This document shows positions 27,201-39,600 of a stretch of DNA of 64,000 nt, piece after piece. This stretch comes from Tanytarsus gracilentus. Taxonomy: Eukaryota; Arthropoda; Insecta; Diptera; Chironomidae. Position numbers and translations under genes: made by a program. The notes under the pieces are model-generated. The model did no database searches and was not told the DNA's origin. It saw only the letters and a list, made by a program, of their open reading frames with translations. The stretch is from contig JAXRKN010000038.1 of NCBI GenBank assembly GCA_038502055.1, positions 4,960,001 through 5,024,000 on the forward strand, read 5' to 3'. Within the stretch, counting starts at the first letter, position 1. The number at the start of each line of letters is the position of its first letter.

Positions 27201-30200
27201 GTTGAACTAAATTGGCTGAGTTCAACATTTGAGTTCGAATTGAATTCAATTCGAACTAATTTAGTTCATTTGAACTAAATAGTTCAATGTTTGAGCTCAA
27301 TTTGAACTCATTGTTCTACGAGGGTGATAAAAGAAGCATGTGATTTAAATTTGCGTAAAATTGTTTCTTTTATTCATATGAAGCGTGACATTTAGCAAAA
27401 ATTTCCTTCTTTACATATCAAAGCATTGATAAAGCTGCGCGGTGGGAGGAGATTTTTTTTGGCTCAGTAAAAAACCATTCAGACGTAAGCGATATGACAG
27501 TAAATTGAGATTGTCATAATCCATCGATATTTTGTTCGATTTTATGTTCTATAGGGATAACGATGAAGGCATTGAGAAAGGATTTTCTTTTTTCTTCTCG
27601 TAAACTTTACTTCACGTTTTTAAAGCAGAATTTTCTTCAAAAAAATTTATGAAGTCAATCGAACATACTTTTGTGAGTATGTGTGACATTTTTTGATGTT
27701 TAAATCTTTTTTTCTACAATTTATATGTTTGTAATTTAAAACTGCTTATGATTATTTATCGAGAGGATTTTTTACTGCGTTGTGAAGCAATTTGCATAAC
27801 AATATGAGACCAAATCTTCAATGACTTTAAATCTGATAAATGTTCTGTCCCAATTGTGGAGCGCTTTGATGCTCAATTTCAACAATAATGAAATCTATTT
27901 TTCCTACGCTCAAAAATAATCTTCTTATTGTATCAAAAATGGTTGATTGTGGGATATTTTGGAACATAATGATCAAATTTGGTTTGGAATGATTTTAATG
28001 AAATCAAATCGGGATGCTAAAAATAATGCGAAGTTTACATAAGCCCTAAAAATAATTTCCACATATGGCTGTAATTATGGTCTAAAATCCTTTTTAGTTT
28101 GTAATTTTGTATTTATTCAAAATTTTGATTCTGCGGTTACTAAATAATTTTAAAATTAACAAATACTAACTTATTTTTGATCAAAATATATTTTAAATTT
28201 TTTATTCAATAATTTAAAAAATTTAATTCGCAAAAAAATTAAACGCGCTTTAAACGTAAAATTTCTCATTTCGGCATCATTTCATTTCAAATTATTTTTA
28301 TGCTTTTTGAAATCATGATTAAAGTCTTCAATTTCCAAAAGATAAGATTTTACGGTAAAAATTCATCTGCACCTTTTTCTTTAGGGGAAAAATTTATTAA
28401 TGAAAATAATTTGAAAGCTGAGCATAAAAAGCTGTGATTTATTCACCCCTCAATGTCAAGGGGATTAAAACTCAGGAAGTTTAAATTTTTGGGAAATTAT
28501 CCGAAAAGTGATTTTGATTTTTGATAACAATCCTTTACTAACAGTAAAAATTTCCTTTTTGTTAATTTAATCTTCGACAATCAGCAACGTCGACGCTTCA
28601 ATCTTTTTTCCCGTTTAAATTTTCCATGAAAGAGAAAAGCAATAAAATTCTTCATTGCATTATTTACTCCCAAGCACAGCAGAAGATTTCTGTTTAATTT
28701 GATTGATGCTATTTCATCTTGTCTGTTGACGCTCGAATGACTTTTATTTCTCAACATTTTTTCGTCCCGCCAAGTTGAGATATGTCTCTATTTTTACAGT
28801 TGTTACGAACACGATAACATTTGCTCTCATGCACCGCATGCGATGCTCATAAACCTCAAAACTAACAAACTGAACGCGCGCACTATCAATGTTGCTCCAT
28901 TTCGTGCATAATTTACGAGCTCATTTCAACCCCTTTAAACTCTCTCATGATTTCAATTATCTTTCTTATTCTCGCTCACATACGAACACGAATAGAAATG
29001 GTTTCACTCTCAGACTTTGATCAACAACAGCATCCCGACGCAATTTCAACAATTAACAACAAACATTACCAATTCCACGAGTATGATGAAAATGCGTTCA
29101 ACGAGAATGAGAACAGCGATGCTATGCAGAGTCCCCTAAATCGTGGACCATATTTTGATGTTTCGGCATCGAGAAATATTACTGCCCTTGTCGGCAGCAC
29201 GGCTTATCTCAATTGTCGTGTTAGGAATTTAGGCAACAAAACGGTATGGATTTTTTTGGCTCCGAGCATACTGCGGACAAGCTCTAAAAATGATTTGTGG
29301 TTGTTGCATTGCAGGTCAGCTGGATAAGGCATAGAGATTTGCATCTTTTGACAATAAACAAGGAAACTTACACGCAAGGTGGGTGAAATTTACAACGTAA
29401 ATGAATACAATGAAGTTGTAAAACAATTTAAAGTTATTTTTATTATGCCTGCAAAAAAACAACAACTTAAAGAGCTCACGACTTGTAAAACCTGCCATTA
29501 TTATTTTTTAAATTTAAAAGCAACCTGTTGAACAACACTTGACATTTTTCCCTTACTTTTTAACAGATCAGAGATTCCAAAGTGTGCACAATCCTCACAC
29601 TAATGACTGGTCGTTGAAGGTAAAACGAAGAAAAATGATTGTAAATTTTTCAAATTAATTTTATCGCTTTATTTCTGCAGGTGCTTTATCCTCAGCAAAA
29701 AGATAGCGGAGTAAGTTTTACCTCAATCATACTTTAAACACGTTTGTGAAAAATAATTTACTTTCATCTCTCTTCATTACATCATAACCGCAAATTAAAG
29801 GTTTATGAATGTCAGATCGGCACTTCACCACCCGTCGGGTTTTCGTTGGTGCTCTCTGTTGTGGGTGAGTGAAAAAATTTATTCTAATTTTTGCCAATTT
29901 TGCGATGCAGAATTCAAAAGAACTCAATTATGTTATTTTTGAATTCCTAGTAAATCATTTAAATAATTTTCCTCGTTCCTAGAATGAGTAAATATATTCA
30001 AAAAAAACCTCATGACACGATGTAAAGACCAAAACAAATATTAATTACTTCAATTTATTTCATGTTAATCCGATAGAGCCAATAACAGTTATTTTGGGAG
30101 GACCTGATATGTACATCGATGTCGGATCTACAATTAATTTAACATGCATAGTGAAACATCTTCCCGAGCCACCGCCCGGAATGTATTGGACACACAATGG

Positions 30201-31527
30201 TGTGGTAAGGAAAAAGCTTTTCTCTATTGTAGACATTTTGTCAACTTTTATCTCTCGTCTCTCATCAGGAAATCAATTACGACTCACCCCGAGGTTAGTA
30301 TTTGACCTTTTTAGAGTCTTATTTTTGCACAATCTAATGACTTTTATTTTCGTTCGGTAGAAAACAAGCCTTTTTTTGTAAATAGCTGTGTTTTTGTAAC
30401 CAAAAAAACTTTTTTTTATGATGCCAAAAAATCATGCAAAACATCACCGAATGAGATTTTGAAACGGCAAAGATTAACTTTTTCCTCTCAACATTCGCTT
30501 TCTACTGCTGTTTGGGAAACTGAGAATTGCCGAGAATGAAAATGAATTTGTTGGTGGTTAGGAAGGTTTAAGTGGGTATCATGAGGAAAAATTTATGAAT
30601 TAGGTGAAACAATTTTGAGAGCACTCAAAAACACGTGTGTCTAAATTTTAGCACAAATCACTTCAGAATTTTCAAATATATGTGCATGTTTATTTGCCAA
30701 AAAAAGTGTTGTATGTGTGTATAAAATGTTTGTTTCCGCTGGTTTAATGGATGCGATAATCTCAGCAGTAAAAGCAATGTGCTGTGTTTGAAGAGAGGAA
30801 AAAAGTTGTTGGGAAAAACACACAATTTAGATTCAAATACAAATAAATTTTTTTTAACCCCCATGCTAACCTCATTTATTTATTTTCTCTGCTTTTAAAG
30901 GTGGCGTGAGCGTGATTACTGAAAAAGGAGACGTAACGACGTCCTATTTGCTAATTCAACGAGCTCGTCCTTCCGATTCAGGAAAATATGTTTGGTGAGT
31001 AGAAAAAAGGGGATGAGAAATTTGGACATAAATTTATTTATTTTATGTAGTGGTGGTTTATAAATTTATACACGTTTGTATGTGAATAAATTTTATTCAA
31101 ATTTCTCGCTCATCCGGTTTATAAAGCGAGTAATCACAAAAAATAATATTAATGCATGACTATTTCCGCTCTTTACAGTTTGCCATCAAATGCCAATACT
31201 GAAACTATTAGCGTCCACGTACTGAACGGTAAATATCATTATAGAGCAAACAAACAGATTAATGGCTAAATTTTTCGAGAGCTTGTGCATGCAAATTGCA
31301 CTTGCCACATTAAAAATCATATCGACAGCCATTAATCATTGTACCTCGCTCGCACACCAGAATCCAATTATTTCCCCATTGAGCACGATTTTAATTTGAT
31401 GCTTCATTTTACAGCTGAAAATCCTGCAGCGATTCAAGCGGCGTCCCATCTACAAATTAGATCACTTTTACTATTATTAGTCTCTCTACTTCCTGTAATT
31501 ATCTTATCTGTCAACAATGCCAGATAA
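24219..31527 (+). CDS. dpr: Dpr-family two-Ig neuronal cell-surface recognition protein
   Basis: Exons: 24219-24264, 29014-29243, 29315-29378, 29567-29619, 29681-29710, 29801-29864, 30077-30204, 30269-30293, 30901-30994, 31179-31228, 31415-31527. All have GT..AG borders and sum to 897 nt, giving 298 aa. Residues 1-15 form a short hydrophobic signal sequence. An acidic Asn/Gln-rich stretch follows, then Ig1 (Cys83, Trp95, and Cys145 in a D-S-G-V-Y-E-C motif) and Ig2 (Cys186 in S-T-I-N-L-T-C, Trp200, and Cys245 in D-S-G-K-Y-V-C). The linker GGPDMYIDVGSTINLTC and the segment INYDSPRGGVSVITEKGD are hallmarks of insect Dpr proteins. Residues 278-294 are a hydrophobic tail followed by only four residues, as in a GPI-attachment signal. 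Dprs sit on neurons and bind DIP partners through Ig1 to specify synaptic pairing. Sequence feel points to the Dpr1-5 side of the family, but I cannot assign the paralogue. The start exon lies 4.75 kb upstream, and an alternative start exists at 28947. Two exons are tiny (30 and 25 nt). Confidence 0.93.
24265..25202 (+). other. first part of dpr intron 1
   Basis: Intronic sequence between the signal-peptide exon and the foldback-like element. It is AT-rich, with two overlapping open frames (24747-25074) that have no recognisable motif or splice partners. I see no gene or RNA in it. Confidence 0.6.
25640..25712 (-). other. tRNA-like sequence (tRNA-Ala-like pseudogene or SINE head)
   Basis: Read on the minus strand, this starts TCCTCGGTGGTCTCGTGG, has GCGCGCGCTTAGCAAAC where an anticodon arm would be (AGC in the loop, as in tRNA-Ala), and ends with a B-box-like GTTCGAGTC. 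Pol III A- and B-box-like blocks are at tRNA spacing, but the acceptor ends (TCCTCGG and GGCGCAG) and the anticodon stem do not pair well. A functional tRNA is therefore unlikely. An A-rich stretch follows on the same strand, as in a tRNA-derived SINE. It is locally GC-rich compared with its surroundings. Confidence 0.5.
25873..26280 (+). mobile_element. Helentron/DINE-1-like non-autonomous element nested in the foldback-like element
   Basis: It begins with a small hairpin (GTGTAACCC..GGGTTAACAC) and carries AACCCAC near the left end and GTGGGTT near the right end, about 380 bp apart. After the right copy come GGCAAC and a short G/T-rich terminus, the same order as in the two larger elements at 46.9 and 49.0 kb. 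Positions 26060-26155 match one unit of their 120-bp repeat (GGCTTCATGTATGTCGTTGA, ATCAGGAATCGA, AATGTCCATCA, GGCCGGCCAG). The unit is interrupted by a G-run and a GC-rich block (26150-26240). No coding capacity is visible. The class call is structural inference. Confidence 0.5.
26590..26900. repeat. 68-bp tandem repeat in the right arm of the foldback-like element
   Basis: The word TCAAATCGAG recurs at 26590, 26661, 26729, 26797 and 26865. The last three intervals are exactly 68 bp and the first is 71 bp. Each unit continues with AAGTTTTTAAATAAAGTTCA-like sequence and CCAAAATTTTGTCTAAG. Units differ by scattered substitutions, so the array is not brand new. Confidence 0.8.
27325..29013 (+). 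other. last part of dpr intron 1
   Basis: AT-rich intron sequence without a recognisable gene or RNA. Its end contains an open frame starting at ATG 28947 that runs into the second dpr exon. The segment could be an alternative first exon with its own hydrophobic start (MISIIFLILAH), but the TTTCACTCTCAG acceptor at 29013 fits the upstream signal-peptide exon in frame and is preferred. Confidence 0.55.
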
Positions 31528-31558
31528 AACCCTTCGATAGCATTTCAATTTTAATGTA

Positions 31559-31564
31559 AATAAA
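31559..31564 (+). terminator. AATAAA polyadenylation signal for dpr
   Basis: A canonical AATAAA lies 32 bases after the dpr stop codon, the first on the coding strand downstream. It would give a very short 3' UTR; use of later signals cannot be excluded. Confidence 0.5.
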
Positions 31565-32902
31565 GAAAAGGAAAAGTTCTAAAAACGAGAAATTTTGTTC
31601 AGATATTTAATTCATTAAAAGTTTCAGCTTATTTTACACTGGAGGAAAAGTGCCGCGATAATATGGATCGATGAGAAATGATAAGCTTAAAATATGATGC
31701 CATTAAATTTAATGAAAATCGGAGAGAATCTTTTAATGATATTTACAGAGAAGAATTTTCGGAGAGGGTTGATGTGCGTGAATGTAAGAAATTTTTTAAA
31801 GAAATTTGATGAGATGAGAGAAAATAACATTTAATTACAAAAAAATATACCACACACATCCAAGTGCTTTATTTTTTTGGCATTACTTCAACTTTGTTTA
31901 ATTCATACATGTGAGATATAAAAGCCGCCCCTTTAAAAATTCACAAGTACATGATCGTTGCATAATCATTCTCAACGCTTAACTCGTGACATGGTAAATG
32001 TTCTTTTTGGCACAAAATTTAATTATCTAAGTCAAATATTTAACTTTGATAGCAGATCCATAAATTTTCGTGATCTAATATTTTTACCACCGCTGCCAAT
32101 GTGCTGCTCTCTTTTTCACTGCCTTCAAGCCTTGTAATTCACTCTATCTTTATGTCTTACGGGAAATCACCGTAACACCTGACTCTGGTGCGATATCTCT
32201 CAGCAAAATGTGTGTGTGCATTGTTATTTAGCTGCTCTGTGTAAAGGAAGAGAAAAAAGGGAAATAAAAATAAATGAAATCTCTTTAATACATTTTTCCA
32301 GCTTCTTTTTTTTGCGGAGGAGTGCACAGGTTATAAAAAATTAAGGACGAGCTGTTCCAGGGGACGCTAATTTATAATGATCCTTTTATACAATTCAAAG
32401 TACCTTCGAGTGTAGTTCAAAATCCCTAATTGAACTCCTCTTAAAGGTTAAATCTTATCTCGAGAAATATTTAATAAAAATGAGCTTACCATACTGTCGA
32501 ACAAATCCCTTCAGAATCTGAGTCAAGGATAAATTATGCCTGCTTGTTTATGATACGAAATTTTTATTGTGCACATTCTGCCTCTCTCATCTCTTATGCC
32601 AACATATCTTTCATTAATATTATGTTTTATGCTTTGTTATCTCACTCTTGCTCTTCCTTCCAACTCATCCCACCAAAGCTTCTTGAATATAATGGAAAAA
32701 TTACAGTAAATATGTTTCAGCTATTGCGCTTTCGTCTTTTTATTGTGCGTAGCATTCTGCTGTGCCATATGAGCACATTTCGAAGCTAAAATTTATTAAT
32801 TTATTTACCTAATCTAATCGTAAAGCAGCAGAGCGAGGCTTGATGTGAAGACAAGATGATGCACACAGTTATCTAATATAAACGATGATGATGGTGGCAT
32901 GG
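31565..32902. other. intergenic region downstream of dpr
   Basis: AT-rich sequence between the dpr polyadenylation signal and the hAT-like element. It contains only short, unrecognised open frames. I see nothing else in it. Confidence 0.55.
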
Positions 32903-32910
32903 AATCACAT

Positions 32911-33630
32911 TAGAGTTTCTCAAATGCCCGGGTAATGAGATTTTGTCCTACCCGGGTAAGAATTTTTTTAAAAAAATATACCTATTTTTACTCAAATTTT
33001 CGGCTAATCTTTACATAGAGCATTTTTAGTAACAGAAATAAAAGTTTTTTAAACAGAAAATGAAAAGATTAAAAGAAATATAAAAAGTTTAATGGAAATA
33101 GTTCTTAAGGAACATTACACAGTGAAGGTCTGACATTCGAGTTCTAGCCTTTGTTACAATATCTCCAGCCTCTAAAAATGCCCTCTATGAAGAAACTGAT
33201 GTTGCCTGAATCGTTAGTAAAGCTTTAAACAATCGGTCCAAAATTGGAGATCTTTGTTTGAGTCTTCTCATGTCATCTCATGGCTATTTTTTTGTTGCAC
33301 TTGCACTTGATGTTTCAAAATACTTTTTTGAATTAAAAAATTTCACAAACGAATCTAAATTTATAAAGGTAAACTACCTTCTTAAGTCATGTAGTTTTGA
33401 TAAGTGATAAAATTCATTGTAAACAAAACATTTTCAGGTATTGGTTTACACAAAACTTATAAAAAGCAGTTTGGGAGGAAGATTTTTTCAAAAAAAATTA
33501 AGAAAATTTTCTTCGAATTTTTTAATTTTTACCCGGGTAAGGGTAGAGCAATTTTCCGGGTATACCCGGGTAGTAAAATTGACGGGCATACCCGGGTATA
33601 CCCGTACCCGGGTTACCCGTGAGAAACTCT
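32911..33630. mobile_element. non-autonomous hAT-like transposon (MITE)
   Basis: The left end starts TAGAGTTTCTC and the right end finishes GAGAAACTCT, an inverted match. The element is flanked on both sides by the same 8 bp, AATCACAT (32903-32910 and 33631-33638). An 8-bp duplication with TAGAG-type termini is the signature of the hAT superfamily. Subterminal regions carry about six copies of CCCGGGT, two at the left and four in a dense palindromic cluster at the right (33535-33620). This looks like an array of transposase-binding sites. The 720-bp interior shows no hAT transposase or dimerisation-domain frame, so the element is a deletion derivative mobilised in trans. Confidence 0.85.
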
Positions 33631-33638
33631 AATCACAT

Positions 33639-36600
33639 TAGATTTTATTGAAATTATGCCTACACGCGTTGAGTCTTTTTGTGATTTCCTATTGAGGCTT
33701 TTTCTGTTTCCTGAAATTTTTAACACATAGATGAAAGTGAATTTTTTATTAGCTTTATTAAATTGAATCTATGCATCACAAAAATTCTTCAACGATTTTT
33801 TTTATGTCACATTTTCTTTGTTGATGCTTTGAAAGCTTATTTTACGCTCTTCCGCTCCAAAAATTGCGCTTTTCCTTCTCTGCGCTTTTAATGAAATTTT
33901 AAAAACTGAAAGAGGATAAAAAAGAAACATGCAGCAGCAAAAAAAAATCCGCAAGTGTGATTTTGAGCGCCGCAACGATTTTACTGACATCGTTCGTACT
34001 TTTAATTATCATTGCAGGCACTTTATGCTCGTAAAGGGTTTATGAAAGCGTGATGAAAGGGAAGAAAGGCGAGTGAATGCAGTGTTGCTGCTACTCATTC
34101 AAAAGAAGATTTTTTGCCCCAACTTAATGCATAGAATGAAGCTGAGGGGCGTTACGCGAGGGAAACAAACAGTGATTTCACTGAAAGTGGCTGTGCTGTG
34201 TTGAACACTCTGTCTTTGTGTTATTAAGCAACGAGCTTATGTTGAATATCAAAGAGACACAACTATGAAAGTTGAGGGTTTTGCTTAGTTCTTTTGTGCA
34301 AGCACTTAATTCATTTGTTGATTCAAGCATTCACTTTGACAGTCATCTGACAACAAAAGTGGCTCATTTATGAAAATATTATTTGCATCAACACGCGCGT
34401 TGGGGTTTGTGAATAACTGAGCATCGTAAAGTGACAAATATGTTGCCTTTTTTGCGAGGGATAAAATTTCTTTAATTTTTCAACGAACCTTTTTAAATTT
34501 TGCAATTATTTGTTTGAACATTACCCAATTTTAATTTCATCGATTGAAAGCATCCTCTTCAAACAATGAATCGTCGCAATTCAATGAATATTTTTTCACT
34601 TATTTCCATCGCATCTAAATATGGTCAATATTTCATCAGTGACGGTCCAAAAAGTCATTTCCATTAAGTGCTCAAGATAAACTCAATTACAGTCAATTTA
34701 TTTTGCTTTCCCCTTTTTCTTGAATTCATTGTTCTTATGACGAGAGTTATAAGTGAGGACTTAATGAAGACAACAAGAACCCTTTTTTCATAACTCATTT
34801 GAATATTTTTTTGAAACAGGAGAGCGACACGAACGTTAATTTTCAAAATTTATAATTTACTAAATTATTTTTAATACGTTAAATTTTGCTTTTTTTAACG
34901 TATTCAATATTTTTAAAAAAGCTTTCATGTCTGACTCCTCTGAAATATTTCTTTGCCTTTCCTCATCTTTTACTTGCTTTTTCTCTCGCTGTGTGGGATC
35001 CCTTGGACGCATTTTTATAGCATTGTCTTATTTCATGAGCGCTATGGGTGAGAGTCATAAATAATTATTAGCTCTGAGTGTCTGATGATGAAGGTCTTCT
35101 GTACACCTTTCGCTAGTCGACTAATCCACTTTTATGACGGTGAGTAATTAAATGAGCTCAGTTAAAATCTGCGATTTTGCTTGCTACCCCGGCTCATCAG
35201 AGCGTATGAAGACGTTAATTTGATTTGCGATTATGATCACGAGTGTGAGAAAGGTATGACTTTAAAGTTATTTAATTTTATTCTTTTGTTTTAATGAGAA
35301 TAAAAATTTTCATGCAATATTTTTCCATTATGTCTTTTCTCATGCACATGATCCTCTTAAGTACCTCATCATAATAATAACTAGAGTGATCATAATTTTA
35401 AATTTAATGGCTATGGTTATGTGAAACTAATGCATACACTCTTGTCTCTTCTTTCTCCTTTTCCTCATTTACATTTTGCGAATGCGAAAGAATTTTTATG
35501 AAGCTTAAAAACTGTGAAATTTTTCACTTTTTTTCGCAAGCAATTTAAATGATAATAGGTTTTGAGTTTTTGTTTATGAAATACTTGAAATTTAAATTTT
35601 CCAAATGGTTGTCATCATGTGTATTAAATTCAAATTAAAGTTGAAATTGAAATCTGCTTGAATTATTTTATTTTTATGCAATATGATGTAAGAAATGTTG
35701 TCAGAAAGTTGTAGAAAGGAGGAAAAGAAACTTTATGGTAATTGGAAAATTACAATTCACTTTTTCTTTTTGTTCGCCGACGACTGCGAGAATAAGGGAG
35801 AACGTTGATTCAAGAGAAAAATGTCTTAATTCATAAATTTCTCTTTTTTCTGTCTTCTATTAAATCTAAAAGGCATAAGCTGAATTTTAAATAAAACAAT
35901 GCCTAGAGGAAATTTTTCATTGAATGACGCGGAAACAGCACGAAGAACTTTTCTTTTCACGTTTTTTTCACCATTGTTGAAGGTGTCGTTAAGAAAATTT
36001 TTCATCCCCCTCTCTCGATTCGCGCATTAATTATCCTCGCGTGAAAATCACAAATTTAAATTTTTCTTCTCAACGCGACCAAATAAATCAAAAATGAATA
36101 AATGAGGTGGAAAAAGAGAAAAGAAGAAAAAATTATTTTGTCATCAATCATGAAAATTTATTTGCGTTTCATATTTATACAAAATGTGTTTGCTTAATTA
36201 TGATAAAGAGCACAATGAAATTTTAGATAAACAGATGTGCTTTGATATCATGATGTGAGCTTTTTTAAGCGCCAAAATTAAATGCGCTTAAATTAATAAT
36301 AAAATGGGTTTAATTAGGGTGATAATAATTAATTATTTAAAGATTATAAATATTTTTCTCTCATTAATATTCAAAATTATCTAAATAATAGATTTCATAA
36401 CACTTTAATAAATTTTTACTATAAAAATTGTGTTTTTAAACTTGAAATTGTTATTTCAAAAATAAAATAAAATTTGCTGCAAAATTTCCAATCTCGAAAG
36501 TGAAAATTCAATTTCTTTATATCGAAAAAGAAATCGTGGAAGCTTATTTGTCGTTCAATGCATTTCTTTATCATGAACATGGTATGGACAGTAATTGAGG

Positions 36601-39600
36601 TGGTGAAAAAGAAATTGAAAATTATTTTTATAGAAATTAAATTGATTTTTTATTTTGTTAGGTGAATGATATTGAAACAATAAACATTTTTTTAAATCTA
36701 TATTTATTCTTCATTGGATTACGAAATAATAATTCAAACGTTTTAAATTCCCGAGGGCTGTACGTGTACATGTATGCTTCATGACTTGATTCATTCTCAC
36801 CTTGAATTAACCATGATTTTTCTTAATTTCATTAAAACGTACAAAACCTACTTATTCTATAAATCCCAGATATTTTCAAATCACACCTTTTGCAGAAATC
36901 TTTCACGTATCCCATAAAATTCAGGCATGCATTTTTAAATTTTACCAAGCTCTAAGGATAAATCGAGAGAGAAAAAGTAGATGTACGTTAGATCACGAGG
37001 TTGTAAATAATAGGTAGAAGAAAGCAGGAAATAAGTTATAAAACTCAAATGCTATTTATAAGTTGTTATTCGATTCTTTTTTCTACTTTTGTTACCAAAT
37101 CGATGATGTGAAGGAGGAGAAGAAAAAAGTTTCTTATCTAAAATTAATAGCATTTTGATACCCTGCAGTGCTTTTAAGCTTTCCCATTTGAAACTCAAAC
37201 CTCACCATTTTCTCTCTCATTCGTAAGCCTTACACTAGCAAAACTCAGAAGGAATCAAAAAAGAAATGATTGAAAACGATGTTAAATTGAAAATGGCTTT
37301 CGATCGATCCATGGTGATTTAAAAGGAAATTTCTAAAATTAAACTCAGAATTGATGGAAAGAAGATGAGAGCAAAAAAGAAGTTAAAATTTGCTGAAATA
37401 CTTTATGACACATTTTTTCTGCTGATAAGTCTTTAGAATTCGAAACGAGCATTATGAGCTCAATGTCGACTTCAATTTTGTTTCCATTCAAATTTTTTTA
37501 TAATAGAAATCAATAAAAAAGTCAACATTGAATTTAAGCGAATTTTAGAGAGTGATGAAGAATATAACTCAAAGTTTATCTTGGAATCGATGATTTTTAC
37601 TGAAAAATATGGAGAGCTTTCATAAAAACTCTTCTCTAGGTTTAATCTTTTCAATTAATTTCCTCTTTCAATGCACATCAAAGAAAGTTGCAAACAATTC
37701 AATCGAATTGCAGAGTGAATGATTTTCCTAATGCTGCTGTCATCTGCAAAATTCTTCCAGTAAAAAAGAAACATTATTATCACTCACCAAATATCTGCTT
37801 TTGATGTCAATGAGTATCTTCTTCTTGTTAGCTGTTCATCGCATAACAACCTTTAGCTTATCAATTTTTCACTTGAGTAGAAATGAGAAACTAAGTGCTG
37901 TGTAAGAAAGAAGAGATTGAATGGTGTGAAGATAATTATTTCATTAGCAACTTCAGTTTGTTGATAATCGTCACTTAATGTTAGGAAAATATTACAAATT
38001 TATCCATAAAATTGAAGTGAAATTTTTTTGCAAAGAAAACTTTGATTGCGTCATTGAAATGAAGTGAAAAAAATTCAATTTTAAGCAGCTGTTTTTAGCA
38101 AATATTAAGTGATCTCTAAATTATTTAAAATGAATAAATTTTATTTCAGATTCACTCTAAAATAAGCCACAATAAGCTTTATATATCGTCAAAAAAAATT
38201 CAATAAATTTTCACAATCAATCTCCACTCAAATGGAATTTAATTTCGCAATATAAAATGCGCTTAAAAACAATCACTTTTTTCTGACGAATCGAAAAGTT
38301 TTCAGATGCAGATGGAAAACTGAAATATTCGATATAACTTTTTTACAGCTTTCACTTCCTTGTTTTCATATATGGCGTTCATATTTCACGCTGTGTTATT
38401 CATTCATAAGTTATTGATTTTGATATGCTCGCACACACAGTTTGGATATGAGCACACATTTCATCTTATTGTGTAAATTTTTTATGCTCCATTTCGACGT
38501 GCAATATTTTTCTCCTCGCTTCAGAAACAGCATCAGCCACTTCTGTGCTACAATCTTCCGAGAAGACTTTTCCGGCGCACACATCTTATATATGCATAAT
38601 GGAAACATTGAAAACAATTTAAGTTTATGTCTCAAACATAAAAGAAAAAAAGGAAGAAATGTTTGATTTCTCAACAGAAGATGCACAAAAAGAAACTTTT
38701 AGTAGCAAAAGACTAGAAAAGAAGACGTTTACATGCATGTGTGGAGATACTGCAAAAGTTGGTAGCAAAAAATGTTTAAAAATCAAATTCTAGGAGAGAA
38801 AACAAGAAAAAGTGCTTTAGGAGTAATTTTGTGTTTTGGTTTTTCTTCTTTGTGCTTGTATGCTGTTCTTCAAAGTTACATTTACAGACCAGATGTTCAA
38901 GAATAGAAAGAAATGATACTTTAAAATTTTATTGCACCCATTTTTTAACTGAGGTTTGTTAATTTTTATTTTCTCACATAATGTTGAAGTTGAAGATTTA
39001 ATTTAATGATTAAAGTGGAAGTTTTTGCTGCATTTTAAAAAATTTAATTCTACAAAAAAGTTTTAAAGTCACTTTAGAACATGTATATTGAGTGATCAAT
39101 CTAATTTGGTTTACTAATATTTTGCATTTAATTTATATTTAAAATTCAAAATACTCTTAATGATTGTCTCTTGTGGTTTTTTGTATCTAAATTTACTTCG
39201 ACAATGACCTCATCATTAGCATAATTTTCTGTCTCTGCTGCAAGCAACATTGAACAGCAAAATAATTCCAAAATTTATAATTCCCAGAACTTTCCTCACC
39301 ACACAAAGTGAATTACTAACAAAGATAATAACAGGGTACAATTGCATTTTCCTAACCATATAAACACACAATCATCTATTTTAGAGTTGTACTCACTGCT
39401 GGCAATCGAAAAAGTGATTTCAAGCACACTTGAACCCTGTGCAATGCCTTTTGGAGCCATGAATGCAAATAAAGTAAAATAAGTGTGCAAAAATTTTCCA
39501 ATAGATTTGTAAAATTTTCTTCTTTCTATATGCACTTCTGCTTCTTTTTCGTATTGGAAATGGTGCAGTTTGCAAGCTCTTTATCGATTCAAAATAATCG

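Larger units (their letters stand above)
25203..27324. mobile_element. foldback-like element with terminal inverted repeats and repeat-built arms
   Basis: The left end reads CCCTGGTAGAACATGAGTTC and the right end, reverse-complemented, reads CCCTCGTAGAACAATGAGTT. This is a near-perfect inverted pair 2122 bp apart. Both arms (about 25215-25515 and 26580-27310) are built from degenerate copies of words such as GAGTTCAAATTTGAACTC, so each arm can pair with itself and with the other. This is the organisation of foldback elements. The right arm includes a 68-bp tandem array. Between the arms lie a tRNA-like sequence (25640-25712) and a Helentron-like element (25873-26280). I see no transposase frame and no clear target-site duplication. 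The element sits in the first intron of dpr. Confidence 0.65.
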
